Shown: positions 9,090-17,555 of the stretch, in pieces
How the letters are laid out: the number at the start of each line of letters is the position of its first letter
Position numbering within the stretch: position 1 is the first letter of the stretch
NCBI RefSeq assembly: GCF_002778285.1
Contig: NZ_NESM01000002.1
Location: 1-64,000, forward strand
DNA: 64,000 nucleotides
Direction of reading: 5' to 3'
Origin: Limnohabitans sp. 15K
GTDB lineage: Bacteria > Pseudomonadota > Gammaproteobacteria > Burkholderiales > Burkholderiaceae_C
Translations under genes and position numbers: made by a program
Notes under the pieces: generated by a model
What the model was told of the DNA's origin: nothing
The model's database searches: none
The model's input: the letters and a program-made list of their open reading frames with translations, nothing else

Positions 9090-9911
9090 TTACTTCACGA
9101 TCAATGTCATCTCACCCACATGCTGAATTTCAATGCGCACACGGTCACCGCGCTGCACAGGTCCTACACCTGCAGGCGTACCTGCCGCAATGATGTCACC
9201 CGGGTACAAGGTGGCAACCTTGGAGCACTGCTCAATCATGCCGGGAATGTCCACAATCAAATCTTTGGTGTTGGCATCTTGACGCAATTCATCGTTCACC
9301 CAAAGTCGGGTCTGCAGGTTACCCGGATCTGGCACTTCGTCAGAAGTTGTGATCCAAGGTCCAAAGGGGCAAAAAGTATCGTAAGACTTGCGCATCACAC
9401 GCTCTTCTTTGCCGCGCACCACCATGTCGATCAGGCAGGCATAGCCGAACACATGCTTGTAAGCGTCTTCACGCGAAATATGACGTCCGCCTTTGCCAAT
9501 CACAATGCCCAATTCACATTCATGGTGAATTTCGCGGCCAGGTAAATCGGGCAACACGATTGCGTCATTGGGGCCCGACAAGGAGGAGTTGGCTTTCAAG
9601 AAAAAACCATTCAAATCGGCACGGTTGATCGATTTCATCTCCACGCCATGGGCCAGATAGTTGACCGGAAAGGCCAGTAATTTATTGGGCCAGGAAATCG
9701 GCACATTGAGATGCACCGTGGTCACATCGATTTTTTTCGTCAAGGCATGGGTCAATATCCCAGGCATGTTGTGGTCAATGTTTGCAATGAACTGCACCAT
9801 TTGCACAGGTGGCCAAGCCTGGGTGTCCACATGCAAAGCCTCGGTTAAGTCATAGGACTGGGCACCAACAGTCACACCAATGCGACCGCCATTGAATTGA
9901 AAAACTTTCAT
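9090..9911 (-). CDS. Fumarylacetoacetate hydrolase family protein (fumaryl/maleylpyruvate hydrolase-like)
   Basis: A 273-residue member of the FAH superfamily, which splits C-C bonds in acylpyruvates formed after aromatic ring cleavage. The metal site shows as EIHHECELGIVIGKGG with a later CLIDMV. A C-terminal stretch AAGTPAGVGPVQRGD is typical of the family. In this operon the expected role is hydrolysis of maleylpyruvate or fumarylpyruvate, or a carboxylated analogue, to pyruvate plus a C4 acid. The ATG at 9911 has GGAGA upstream and leaves 16 bases after the preceding gene; the longer frame would overlap that gene. Confidence 0.85.
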   Translation of the reverse strand: MKVFQFNGGRIGVTVGAQSYDLTEALHVDTQAWPPVQMVQFIANIDHNMPGILTHALTKKIDVTTVHLNVPISWPNKLLAFPVNYLAHGVEMKSINRADLNGFFLKANSSLSGPNDAIVLPDLPGREIHHECELGIVIGKGGRHISREDAYKHVFGYACLIDMVVRGKEERVMRKSYDTFCPFGPWITTSDEVPDPGNLQTRLWVNDELRQDANTKDLIVDIPGMIEQCSKVATLYPGDIIAAGTPAGVGPVQRGDRVRIEIQHVGEMTLIVK

Positions 9912-9927
9912 CGGGATATCTCCAACA

Positions 9928-10899
9928 TCAAACAGGAACAAACAAAGATTCGACCGGCATCACTTCTTTCAAGATGCCCTGCTCCACCATGTACTGCATC
10001 ATGGTTTCCAAATTCACGCGATTGGCCTCCACGCCATAAGGCCAGGGATCGTCTCCAAAAACCTCATCCAGCTCATCCAGGTCATCGCCCAGCCAGGGCA
10101 ACATATAACGCAAAGCAGCCAAGTTGCGCATGCGCTTGAGTGCAATGGCTTTGGACTCGCAAAACGCTTTGAATAAAGCAGGCCCGATGTGCGGATGCTT
10201 CTCATAGGTCTCGCGTTTGAGGGCCAGCAAATGCATGATCGGAAAAATGCCTGTGCGTTTGTAATAGTCTTTTTCGACCTCCCGAAAATTCGGGAACAAA
10301 CGCACGATGTCAGGATTGTGTTTGCGGGCATCGGGCAAAGTGGTGCCAATGATGGCGTCAATCAAACCCTCGTCGAGCAACTGGCTCAATGACTTGCCGG
10401 ATTGGTTGCGCTCGATCGGCACGGATCGCAACATCGGCAAGACAGTGGGCTCACCATGGCTGGTCGGGCTGTTGATCGAGCCTTCAACCCATTGAACTCG
10501 GGACAAGTCCACACCGTAATCATGTTCCAAATGTCCGCGCATCCAGATCGCTGCTGTCATGGTGTACAGCGGCACGCCGATGCGTTTGCCTTCCAAGTCC
10601 TTGGGCGAGCGTATACCCGCTTTGCGGTTGATGCTGATGAAACCATGACGAAATACGCGTGAAGGAAATACAGGCAAAGCGACAAATGGTGAGCCTCCGG
10701 CACTGAGTCGGGTGATGAATTCGGAGCTCGACATTTCGGCCAGGTCATAAGCCTGGTCGCGCGCCATGTTGTCAAAAATCACACGCGGCGCTTCGATGGC
10801 CAGAAAGTTCAGGTCTATGCCTTCAGGACGCACCTCACGGGTGTACAAAGGCTGCATGCGGTCGTACAAACCTGAAGCGAATGTCAAAGGAATGTTCAT
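9928..10899 (-). CDS. 4,5-dihydroxyphthalate decarboxylase-like / substrate-binding-fold protein
   Basis: A 323-residue protein resembling 4,5-dihydroxyphthalate decarboxylase (Pht5 type), a family with a periplasmic-binding-protein fold but no signal peptide. Landmarks are LTFASGLYDRMQPL at the N-terminus, the FDNMARDQAYDLAEMS loop, KDLEGKRIGVPLYTMTAAIW, and GLIDAIIGTTLPDA. No signal sequence is visible, consistent with a cytoplasmic enzyme. In the operon it would remove a carboxylate from a dihydroxylated aromatic di- or tricarboxylate. The alternative is an atypical binding protein; the absence of a signal argues against that. It is followed 16 bases later by the FAH-family gene. Confidence 0.75.
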   Translation of the reverse strand: MNIPLTFASGLYDRMQPLYTREVRPEGIDLNFLAIEAPRVIFDNMARDQAYDLAEMSSSEFITRLSAGGSPFVALPVFPSRVFRHGFISINRKAGIRSPKDLEGKRIGVPLYTMTAAIWMRGHLEHDYGVDLSRVQWVEGSINSPTSHGEPTVLPMLRSVPIERNQSGKSLSQLLDEGLIDAIIGTTLPDARKHNPDIVRLFPNFREVEKDYYKRTGIFPIMHLLALKRETYEKHPHIGPALFKAFCESKAIALKRMRNLAALRYMLPWLGDDLDELDEVFGDDPWPYGVEANRVNLETMMQYMVEQGILKEVMPVESLFVPV

Positions 10900-10924
10900 G
10901 GTCTTCTCGTTTTAATCCAAGGCA

Positions 10925-11659
10925 TTAACGCTTGGGCGCAGGGCCGGTGTCCGTGCCGGCCAATTGGCACCAATACTCCCACGCACGCCACATTTGCGTC
11001 GCCGTGGGTGAGACCTGCGAGCGAATGGCGATTTCGCCTGCCGTCAATGCCTTGACGCTGCCGCCCAGCATCCGTGCCTGCAGTTGGATGGTTGCATTGC
11101 GCGGCAAATACACCGAGGTCTTGACCACTTCGACCAATGAACGGCCTGTTGCTGTGAAGCCATGACCACGCATCAACACCACACGGTGGTCAGCCAAACC
11201 AGCGGCCATGTCACGGCCTTGCGCCATGTCAATGACCAGCATATTGGTATCGCCAAATTTATCGCGGATATCCCAGATCGGAATCTGCAAACCCATGTCA
11301 CTGGCCGTGTGGATCACTGGGACCAAGGGGACATCGGAAATGGTGAAGGGCAAGACCGCATCGGCATGGCTGTGCACAACCGCTTGAACTTCTGGACGTT
11401 TTTCATACACACCCCCATGAATAAAGCGTTCCAGATAAGGCTGGGGGCCGCCCGGATGAACCGGCTCTCCGTCCAGGTGAAACTCCAAAATATCTTGGGC
11501 TGTCACCAATTCAGGACTCAAGGACCTGGACAAGAAATAGCGATTTGGATTTTCAGGGTGCCGCATGCTGACGTGGCCATAAGCATCGACAATGCCTTGG
11601 TTGGCGAGAATCCGATTCGCTGCGACCAGTTGCGCGATAACTTGGGGGACTTGACTCAT
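10925..11659 (-). CDS. Class II aldolase/adducin family protein
   Basis: A 244-residue zinc-dependent class II aldolase/adducin-domain protein. Probable metal ligands are His96 and His98 in VVHSHAD and His166 in MRGHGF, with Glu77 as a candidate catalytic residue in LERFIHGG. Members include fuculose-phosphate aldolases and 3,4-dihydroxyphthalate decarboxylase of phthalate pathways. Its place in an aromatic-acid operon favours decarboxylation or retro-aldol cleavage of an aromatic-derived acid over sugar metabolism. It lies 7 bases after one Bug gene and 25 before the decarboxylase-like gene. Two possible decarboxylases in one operon suggest a polycarboxylated substrate. Confidence 0.75.
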   Translation of the reverse strand: MSQVPQVIAQLVAANRILANQGIVDAYGHVSMRHPENPNRYFLSRSLSPELVTAQDILEFHLDGEPVHPGGPQPYLERFIHGGVYEKRPEVQAVVHSHADAVLPFTISDVPLVPVIHTASDMGLQIPIWDIRDKFGDTNMLVIDMAQGRDMAAGLADHRVVLMRGHGFTATGRSLVEVVKTSVYLPRNATIQLQARMLGGSVKALTAGEIAIRSQVSPTATQMWRAWEYWCQLAGTDTGPAPKR

Positions 11660-11666
11660 GCTGCTC

Positions 11667-12635
11667 CTAATTCAAACGTGCGCCAGATTGCTTGACGATG
11701 GATTCCCAACGCTTCATCTCTTCGGCAATGAAACTGCGAAATTGATCCGGCGTCATATAGGCAGGCTCCACACCTGCTTGGGCCAAACGGGTTTTGATGC
11801 TGGTTTGTTGTGTCGCCACTCTGGCTTCTTGGTTCAATAAGTTGATGATCTCTTTGGGCGTTCCGGCGGGCGCCAAAATGCCAAACCAGGTTGGCGACTC
11901 AAAACCTGGAAACCCCAACTCAGAAAGCGTTGGGGTCTGCGGCAGGGATTCAACACGGTTGCCCGCCGCAATCGCGATGGGTTTGAGTACGCCACGCTTG
12001 ATGTGCGGCATCACCTCGGCCGGCGATGCAAACTGCAGCTGTATACGGCCTGCCACCAACTCCTGTATGGCTTCCCCACTGGATTTGAAAGGGATGTGCT
12101 CCATCTCTACGCCCGCGCGCTGCTTGAGCAACTCGCCAAACAAATGCGCTGTGTTGCCAATGCCTGAAGAGCCGAAGTTGAAATTCATTTTCTTGCTCTT
12201 CATCAAGGCAATCAAATCTTTCAAATTATCGGCCGGCACAGATTGCTGCGCCACCAGTACAAATTGCATTCGGCCAATGAAGGCAATCGGCGCAAAGTCT
12301 TTTAGGGTATCAAACGGTACCGAGGCATACAGGAAGGGATTGGCCGCCAACGCATTGGCTGCACCCAAACCAATCGTGTACCCGTCTGCCGGCGCATGCG
12401 CCAGAATGCCCATGCCAATATTGCCACCAGCACCTGCTTTGTTTTCAACAATAAAAGGTTTGCCCAATTGGGTGTTGAAAGCCAAAGCAAATTCACGCCC
12501 AAGCAAATCCATGGTGCCACTGGTCCCTGAAGGCACAATGACTTTCACCACTTTGGTGGGATAGCTTTGCGCATGAGCAAAGGACACGAAGCTGCAGAGC
12601 AAATACAGACAAAACAGACGTTTCCAGTGGACCAT
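11667..12635 (-). CDS. Bug-family periplasmic solute-binding protein, tandem copy 2
   Basis: A 322-residue Bug/TctC protein with a signal peptide (cleavage near FAHAQS). It shares long stretches with the gene just upstream in the operon, for example DNLKDLIA.MKSKKM, FGSSGIGNTAHLFGELL and FESPTWFGI, so the two look like a local duplication. The ATG at 12635 comes 2 bases after the stop of the other copy; an earlier in-frame start at 12680 would overlap it and bury the signal peptide. It probably delivers an aromatic or other carboxylate to a transporter. No TctA/TctB membrane genes are in this operon. Confidence 0.9.
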   Translation of the reverse strand: MVHWKRLFCLYLLCSFVSFAHAQSYPTKVVKVIVPSGTSGTMDLLGREFALAFNTQLGKPFIVENKAGAGGNIGMGILAHAPADGYTIGLGAANALAANPFLYASVPFDTLKDFAPIAFIGRMQFVLVAQQSVPADNLKDLIALMKSKKMNFNFGSSGIGNTAHLFGELLKQRAGVEMEHIPFKSSGEAIQELVAGRIQLQFASPAEVMPHIKRGVLKPIAIAAGNRVESLPQTPTLSELGFPGFESPTWFGILAPAGTPKEIINLLNQEARVATQQTSIKTRLAQAGVEPAYMTPDQFRSFIAEEMKRWESIVKQSGARLN

Positions 12636-12637
12636 GA

Positions 12638-13639
12638 TCAATTCAACTTCGCACCAGATTGTTTGACAATGACTTCCCATTTGGCGGTTTCTTCCAGCAA
12701 GAAATTTTTAAACTGTTCGGGCGACATGTATTGGGGCTCAACACCCGTTTGATCCAGTCGCGCACGCAAGGCAGGTTGCACAATCGCTTTTCTGGTTTCT
12801 TCATTCAACAATGCAATGACTTCCTTAGGCGTCCCTTTAGGCGTGATGATGCCAAACCATGTTGGCGATTCAAACCCAGTCATGCCCATCTCAGCCATCG
12901 TGGGTGTCGCGGGTAACAAGTTCAAACGTTTGGGGCCTGCAATGGCGATCGCCTTGACTGCGCCTCTGGCAATTTGCGGCAACAACTCCACCGGCGTGCC
13001 AAACTGCAACTGCAAGCGCCCAGCCACCACTTCTTGTGTGGCCTCACCACTGGATTTGAAAGGCACATGCACCATCTCGACACCCGCTTTGGATTTGAAC
13101 AACTCACCGAAAAGATGCGCGGTGTTGCCAATGCCCGAGGAGCCGTAATTGAACTCCATTTTTTTGGACTTCATCACAGCAATAAGATCTTTCAAATTGT
13201 CTGCGGGCACGCTGGGGTGGGCCACCAAAATAAAGGGAACGCGACCGATGAATGCAACGGGCACAAAATCCGTTAACGTGTCGAAGGGTAAGTTGGTATA
13301 TAAAAATCGATTGGTCGCTAACATGTTTGCAGCGCCCAGTCCCAATGTGTAGCCATCGCCTGGCGCTCTGGCCAAAATGCCCAAACCCACATTGCCCCCC
13401 GCACCAGCGCGGTTCTCCACAATAAATGACTTGCCCAATGCTGTGGTGTAGGCTTGGGCAAACTCTCTCGCCAATGCATCCACCGAGCCGCCTGGGGCAT
13501 AGGGTGCAATGATTTTGACAGTCCGATTGGGGTAGGACGCGCCAGCTTGTGTATTGACTTGTGCACACAACCAACTTGGTGCAATTGCAATCAGTGCAAC
13601 GCAACACCGAAACCAAGAGCTCATGAGGGATCGGCTCAT
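12638..13639 (-). CDS. Bug-family periplasmic solute-binding protein, tandem copy 1
   Basis: A 333-residue Bug/TctC protein. The N-terminus is a signal peptide (SWFRCCVALIAIAPSWLCAQ), followed by YPNRTVKIIAPYAPGGSVDAL, the usual first strand and ligand loop. It starts inside the stop of the FAD monooxygenase gene (ATGA overlap, 13636-13639), so translation is coupled to that enzyme; a second in-frame ATG at 13624 is also possible. It is a close paralogue of the following gene. By context the ligand is the aromatic acid attacked by the monooxygenase. The C-terminal IVKQSGAKLN is almost the same as the C-terminus of its twin. Confidence 0.9.
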   Translation of the reverse strand: MSRSLMSSWFRCCVALIAIAPSWLCAQVNTQAGASYPNRTVKIIAPYAPGGSVDALAREFAQAYTTALGKSFIVENRAGAGGNVGLGILARAPGDGYTLGLGAANMLATNRFLYTNLPFDTLTDFVPVAFIGRVPFILVAHPSVPADNLKDLIAVMKSKKMEFNYGSSGIGNTAHLFGELFKSKAGVEMVHVPFKSSGEATQEVVAGRLQLQFGTPVELLPQIARGAVKAIAIAGPKRLNLLPATPTMAEMGMTGFESPTWFGIITPKGTPKEVIALLNEETRKAIVQPALRARLDQTGVEPQYMSPEQFKNFLLEETAKWEVIVKQSGAKLN

Positions 13640-15363
13640 TGATCACCCCCCGCAGCTTGCGCCAGGTTCTGGCTTTGTTCAACCTTGCCGTGTCCCGCAA
13701 TGACCCGCAACCAAGCGCTCAAATCATGGGGCAGCTCATTGCCCCGCCATGCCACATGGCCATCGGGTCGGACCAAGACAAAGTTCTTTTCATACATGCG
13801 TTTTGCCTCGTCGTGATGAAAACAAACCTGTTGTAAGGGCATACCCAATTGCTGAGCAGCATCGGTCAGATTGTGGTTTTTTTCATTGTCTGAGGACACC
13901 AAGGTAAACCCTCGACCAAAAAAATCCAAAGTTGATTGCCCAACTGACAGCCAGACGTGCGGGGCGCGGCAACCAACGCGTGTGGAAGGGCGGTAATGAA
14001 TGGCATCTTCAAATTCGGCATCCACGCGGTCTTGATCTTGCGGCTCTAAATCGATGTTGATGGGTGAGCCCACATAGCGATTGCCCAAATGCATGTTGAG
14101 CGAAAACCATTCTTTTTTAAGTCCTTCTGACATAGACAGCCCTACCCGCTCACGCACGGCTTGACCCTCCGCAGAATCCTGCGCAATGAGAGGGCTGCTG
14201 GGGACTTGCTTCATGGTTTCCAAGTTGCTGGTTGAAAAGCGCGTGATGCGCACCGCAATTGGCCGACGTTCGACGCCATAAGAGGTGAGTAATTGCGGAC
14301 CACCCCACCCTTCCAATTGAGCGGCCAGTTTCCAGGACAAGTCCACCGCGTCACCAATGCCTGTGTTCATGCCCAAGCCCCCTGTGGGCGACGTCAAATG
14401 ACAGGCATCACCGCAAATGAAAACGCGGCCGTCGCCATAACTGTCTGCCACCAACTCGGCGCGTTGCCAAGGCAGAACACTCAAAATGTCCATTTCAAAT
14501 GGCTGCCCCAGTGCTTGATGCGCAAAGTCACGAAGCTCAGTCTCTGAATAGGTTCGTTTTTCCTTAGCATTGCCAATGATGGACATGCGCCAAAGGTCTT
14601 TGCCGTTGATGGCTACGATCGTGGCCCAAGTCCCCGTAGGACCGACAAACATGTAGCGGTATCCGGGTGCCTTGTCATGCAAGCGATTGAATTGCGCGCA
14701 GCGAAAAATGATGTTGGTGGTGTAACTGAGCAACCCCTTTCCATGCATCGCAATTTGCAATTGTTCACGTACACGGCTTTTAGCGCCGTCGCATCCCACC
14801 AAGAAACGGGCATGTACCTGCTTGTAAACGCCCGTTAAGGCATCTTTCACCACAGCAGTTACGCCTTGCGCATTCTCAGAAAAAGCGTCGTATTCTGTTT
14901 GAAACATCACCTGAACGCCCTTTTGACTTTCAGCGAACTGACGCAAGATAGGGTCGAACATATTCTGCGGGCAGCGTTCGCGTTTTTGTGGGCTTTCTGG
15001 TGGGGGCTGTTCTTGCCGCATGGACGGCATGGGTTGACGCCCTAACTCAAAGCCTTGCAGGGTCGTAAGATAAACATTGTCTTGGGGGTAGTCCCGGTCA
15101 TAAGGACTGCACTCCACATCTTTCACAATGCCCCATCGCCTGCAAAACTCCATGGTTCTGATACCCACCAGATCCATTTTGGGCTGGAAGATTGAACCAT
15201 CGCCTTTGTCAATCACCAAAACTCGGCGACCTCGCCAGCCGAGGTCACCGGCTAAAGCCAAACCCACAGGCCCGGCTCCAATCACCAGTACTTCGGTATG
15301 AATTTGCTCAAGGGTCGCATTCAGGTCTGTCATAGAGGGGGTTGGCCTTGTCAATTGAATCAT
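13636..15363 (-). CDS. FAD-dependent aromatic monooxygenase (PheA/TfdB/MhpA family)
   Basis: A 575-residue flavoprotein hydroxylase. The Rossmann FAD motif VIGAGPVGLALAGD is at about residues 26-40. The second FAD motif GDACHLTSPTGGLGMNTGIGD lies near 315-335. A C-terminal thioredoxin-like region follows, as in phenol and 3-(3-hydroxyphenyl)propionate hydroxylases. It would use NAD(P)H and O2 to add a hydroxyl group to an aromatic carboxylate, giving a dihydroxy substrate for ring cleavage. It is the first gene of the operon. The start at 15363 is the longest; an internal ATG at 15333 would also keep the FAD fold, and neither has a strong Shine-Dalgarno. No regulator gene is adjacent. Confidence 0.85.
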   Translation of the reverse strand: MIQLTRPTPSMTDLNATLEQIHTEVLVIGAGPVGLALAGDLGWRGRRVLVIDKGDGSIFQPKMDLVGIRTMEFCRRWGIVKDVECSPYDRDYPQDNVYLTTLQGFELGRQPMPSMRQEQPPPESPQKRERCPQNMFDPILRQFAESQKGVQVMFQTEYDAFSENAQGVTAVVKDALTGVYKQVHARFLVGCDGAKSRVREQLQIAMHGKGLLSYTTNIIFRCAQFNRLHDKAPGYRYMFVGPTGTWATIVAINGKDLWRMSIIGNAKEKRTYSETELRDFAHQALGQPFEMDILSVLPWQRAELVADSYGDGRVFICGDACHLTSPTGGLGMNTGIGDAVDLSWKLAAQLEGWGGPQLLTSYGVERRPIAVRITRFSTSNLETMKQVPSSPLIAQDSAEGQAVRERVGLSMSEGLKKEWFSLNMHLGNRYVGSPINIDLEPQDQDRVDAEFEDAIHYRPSTRVGCRAPHVWLSVGQSTLDFFGRGFTLVSSDNEKNHNLTDAAQQLGMPLQQVCFHHDEAKRMYEKNFVLVRPDGHVAWRGNELPHDLSAWLRVIAGHGKVEQSQNLAQAAGGDQ

Positions 15364-15640
15364 GAAATCAATACACGCCCAATTTCGTAATGTATAACCA
15401 AGAAGCCCAGGTAGGCTATTGAATTATTCTCTTGCTGACCAGTTCTGACATGAGCCCAACTCCTTCAGAATGAGCGGACAAGCGCTAGATGACTTCTTTT
15501 TTACCCATCTTTCTGACGGCATAAATAGCAGGCAATCGACTTGATGGCGGATGGCGTTTTCCAATCCCCACCGACTGTTAAATTGGTCATTCTGTGCAAA
15601 TGCACAGCATGCTGCGGGGATTGCTTGTATTCGGAAAGCA
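15364..15640. other. Intergenic region: promoter zone of the catabolic operon
   Basis: The gap between the monooxygenase start and the lpdA terminator must hold the promoter for the eight-gene catabolic operon. A TATACAT-like sequence lies on the minus strand about 30 bases before the monooxygenase ATG, without a clear -35 partner. No regulator gene, tRNA or credible small gene is visible in it. Confidence 0.4.
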
Positions 15641-15672
15641 AAAAGCCCGAACCGTTTCCAGTTCGGGCTTTT
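15641..15672 (-). terminator. Rho-independent terminator of the aceE-aceF-lpdA operon
   Basis: A perfect 12-base stem, AAAAGCCCGAAC (15641-15652) against GTTCGGGCTTTT (15661-15672), has an 8-base loop. Read on the minus strand it ends in a U-rich tail just 30 bases past the lpdA stop codon. Confidence 0.9.
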
Positions 15673-15701
15673 GAATTTGTGCCGCTACCGGCTCATGGCT
15701 T

Positions 15702-17546
15702 TTACTTCTTGCCAGGCGGCAAGTCCGTGCAGCTGCCGTGCGCCACTTCCGCCGCCATGCCGATGCTTTCGCCCAGCGTGGGGTGTGGGTGGATGGTTTT
15801 GCCGATGTCCACCGCGTCAGCGCCCATCTCAATGGCCAGAGCGATCTCGCCAATCATGTCGCCCGCGTGCGTGCCCACCATGCCACCGCCCAAGATCTTG
15901 CCGTGGCCGTGGGCCTCGGGTGAAGCGTCAAACAGCAGTTTGGTCACGCCTTCGTCGCGGCCGTTGGCAATGGCGCGGCCAGAAGCCGACCAAGGGAATA
16001 AGCCCTTTTTCACCTTGATGCCTTGCGCTTTGGCTTGGTCTTCGGTCAAGCCCACCCATGCCACTTCGGGGTCGGTGTAGGCCACGCTGGGGATGACGCG
16101 TGCGTTAAACGCAGCAGCAGCCAACTCTTTGTTGCCTTGCAGTTCGCCCGCAATGACTTCGGCCGCCACGTGTGCTTCGTGCACCGCCTTGTGCGCCAAC
16201 ATGGGCTGGCCCACGATGTCGCCAATGGCAAAGATGTGCGGCACGTTGGTGCGCATTTGAATGTCGACGTTGATGAAGCCGCGGTCGGTCACAGCTACGC
16301 CCGCTTTTTCAGCGGCGAGTTTCTTGCCATTGGGCGTGCGGCCCACGGCTTGCAAAACGAGGTCGTACACCTGCGGGGCGGGGGCGGTGCCGCCCTCTTC
16401 TGCCGGTGCAAACGTGACTTCAATGCCTTCGGGCAAGGCGCGTGCGGACACGGTCTTGGTCTTGAGCATGATGTTGTCAAAGCGTTTGGCGTTCATCTTT
16501 TGCCAGATCTTCACCAAGTCGCGGTCAGCGCCTTGCATGAGGCCGTCCATCATTTCCACCACGTCAAGGCGTGCGCCCAGCGTGCTGTAAACGGTGCCCA
16601 TCTCCAGGCCGATGATGCCGCCGCCCAAGATGAGCATGCGCTTGGGCACTTCTTTGAGTTCCAAAGCGCCAGTGCTGTCGACCACGCGTGGATCGTTCGG
16701 CATAAAAGGCAAACGCACCGCTTGCGAGCCTGCAGCGATGATGGCCTTCTTGAAGGCGATCACTTTTTTGCTGCCGTTTTGTTCTTGCGCGGTGCCGGTG
16801 GTCTCAGACACTTCGAGGTGGTTGGCGCCGATGAATTGGCCCAAGCCGCGCACGGTGGTGACCTTGCGCATCTTGGCCATGGCAGCCAAGCCGCCTGTGA
16901 GTTTGCCGATGACTTTTTCTTTGTGGCCGCGCAGCTTGTCGATGTTGACCACCGGCTTGCCAAAGTCCACGCCCAGGTCAGCCATGTGAGCCACTTCGTC
17001 CATCACCGCTGCGACGTGCAGCAAGGCTTTGGAGGGAATGCAACCCACGTTCAAACACACTCCGCCCAAGGTGGCGTAACGTTCAACAATGACGACATTC
17101 AAGCCGAGGTCAGCCGCACGGAATGCAGCTGAGTAACCGCCGGGGCCACCGCCCAAGACGAGCACATCGCATTCGATGTCGGCCATCCCTGCATAGTTCT
17201 CGCCGAAGGATGAGGCTGTGGGTGCAGAGGCTGCTGCCACTGGGGCAGCGGGTGCTGTTGCAGAAGCGACCGCTTGAGCAGGCGCAGCGGCTGGGGCCGC
17301 AGCAGCGCCCTCGCCTTCCAGCACCAACACCACCGAGCCTTGCTTGACCTTGTCGCCGAGCTTGACTTTGAGTTCCTTGATCACGCCGCCGTGGCTGCAA
17401 GGAATTTCCATGGAGGCTTTGTCGCTCTCCACGGTGATCAGACTTTGGTCAGATTTAACGGTGTCGCCCACCTTGACCATCAACTCGATCACGGTGACTT
17501 CGTCGAAGTCGCCGATGTCGGGGACTTGAATATCAATCAGTGCCAT
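15702..17546 (-). CDS. lpdA: Dihydrolipoyl dehydrogenase (E3) with N-terminal lipoyl domain
   Basis: The E3 subunit of the pyruvate dehydrogenase complex reoxidises dihydrolipoamide and reduces NAD+. At 614 residues it is longer than a plain E3 (about 470) because it carries its own lipoyl domain (residues 1-80, lipoyl Lys43 in ESDKASME) and an Ala/Pro linker (80-115). The FAD motif [10 protein letters not shown] is near 132-141, the redox disulfide is Cys164/Cys169 in [13 protein letters not shown], and the catalytic pair is His588/Glu593 in HPHPTLGE. This lipoyl-E3 fusion is normal in beta-proteobacteria. It ends the aceE-aceF-lpdA operon, with AAGGA before the ATG and a terminator directly after. 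Confidence 0.97.
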   Translation of the reverse strand: MALIDIQVPDIGDFDEVTVIELMVKVGDTVKSDQSLITVESDKASMEIPCSHGGVIKELKVKLGDKVKQGSVVLVLEGEGAAAAPAAAPAQAVASATAPAAPVAAASAPTASSFGENYAGMADIECDVLVLGGGPGGYSAAFRAADLGLNVVIVERYATLGGVCLNVGCIPSKALLHVAAVMDEVAHMADLGVDFGKPVVNIDKLRGHKEKVIGKLTGGLAAMAKMRKVTTVRGLGQFIGANHLEVSETTGTAQEQNGSKKVIAFKKAIIAAGSQAVRLPFMPNDPRVVDSTGALELKEVPKRMLILGGGIIGLEMGTVYSTLGARLDVVEMMDGLMQGADRDLVKIWQKMNAKRFDNIMLKTKTVSARALPEGIEVTFAPAEEGGTAPAPQVYDLVLQAVGRTPNGKKLAAEKAGVAVTDRGFINVDIQMRTNVPHIFAIGDIVGQPMLAHKAVHEAHVAAEVIAGELQGNKELAAAAFNARVIPSVAYTDPEVAWVGLTEDQAKAQGIKVKKGLFPWSASGRAIANGRDEGVTKLLFDASPEAHGHGKILGGGMVGTHAGDMIGEIALAIEMGADAVDIGKTIHPHPTLGESIGMAAEVAHGSCTDLPPGKK

Positions 17547-17555
17547 GGTCTGTCC

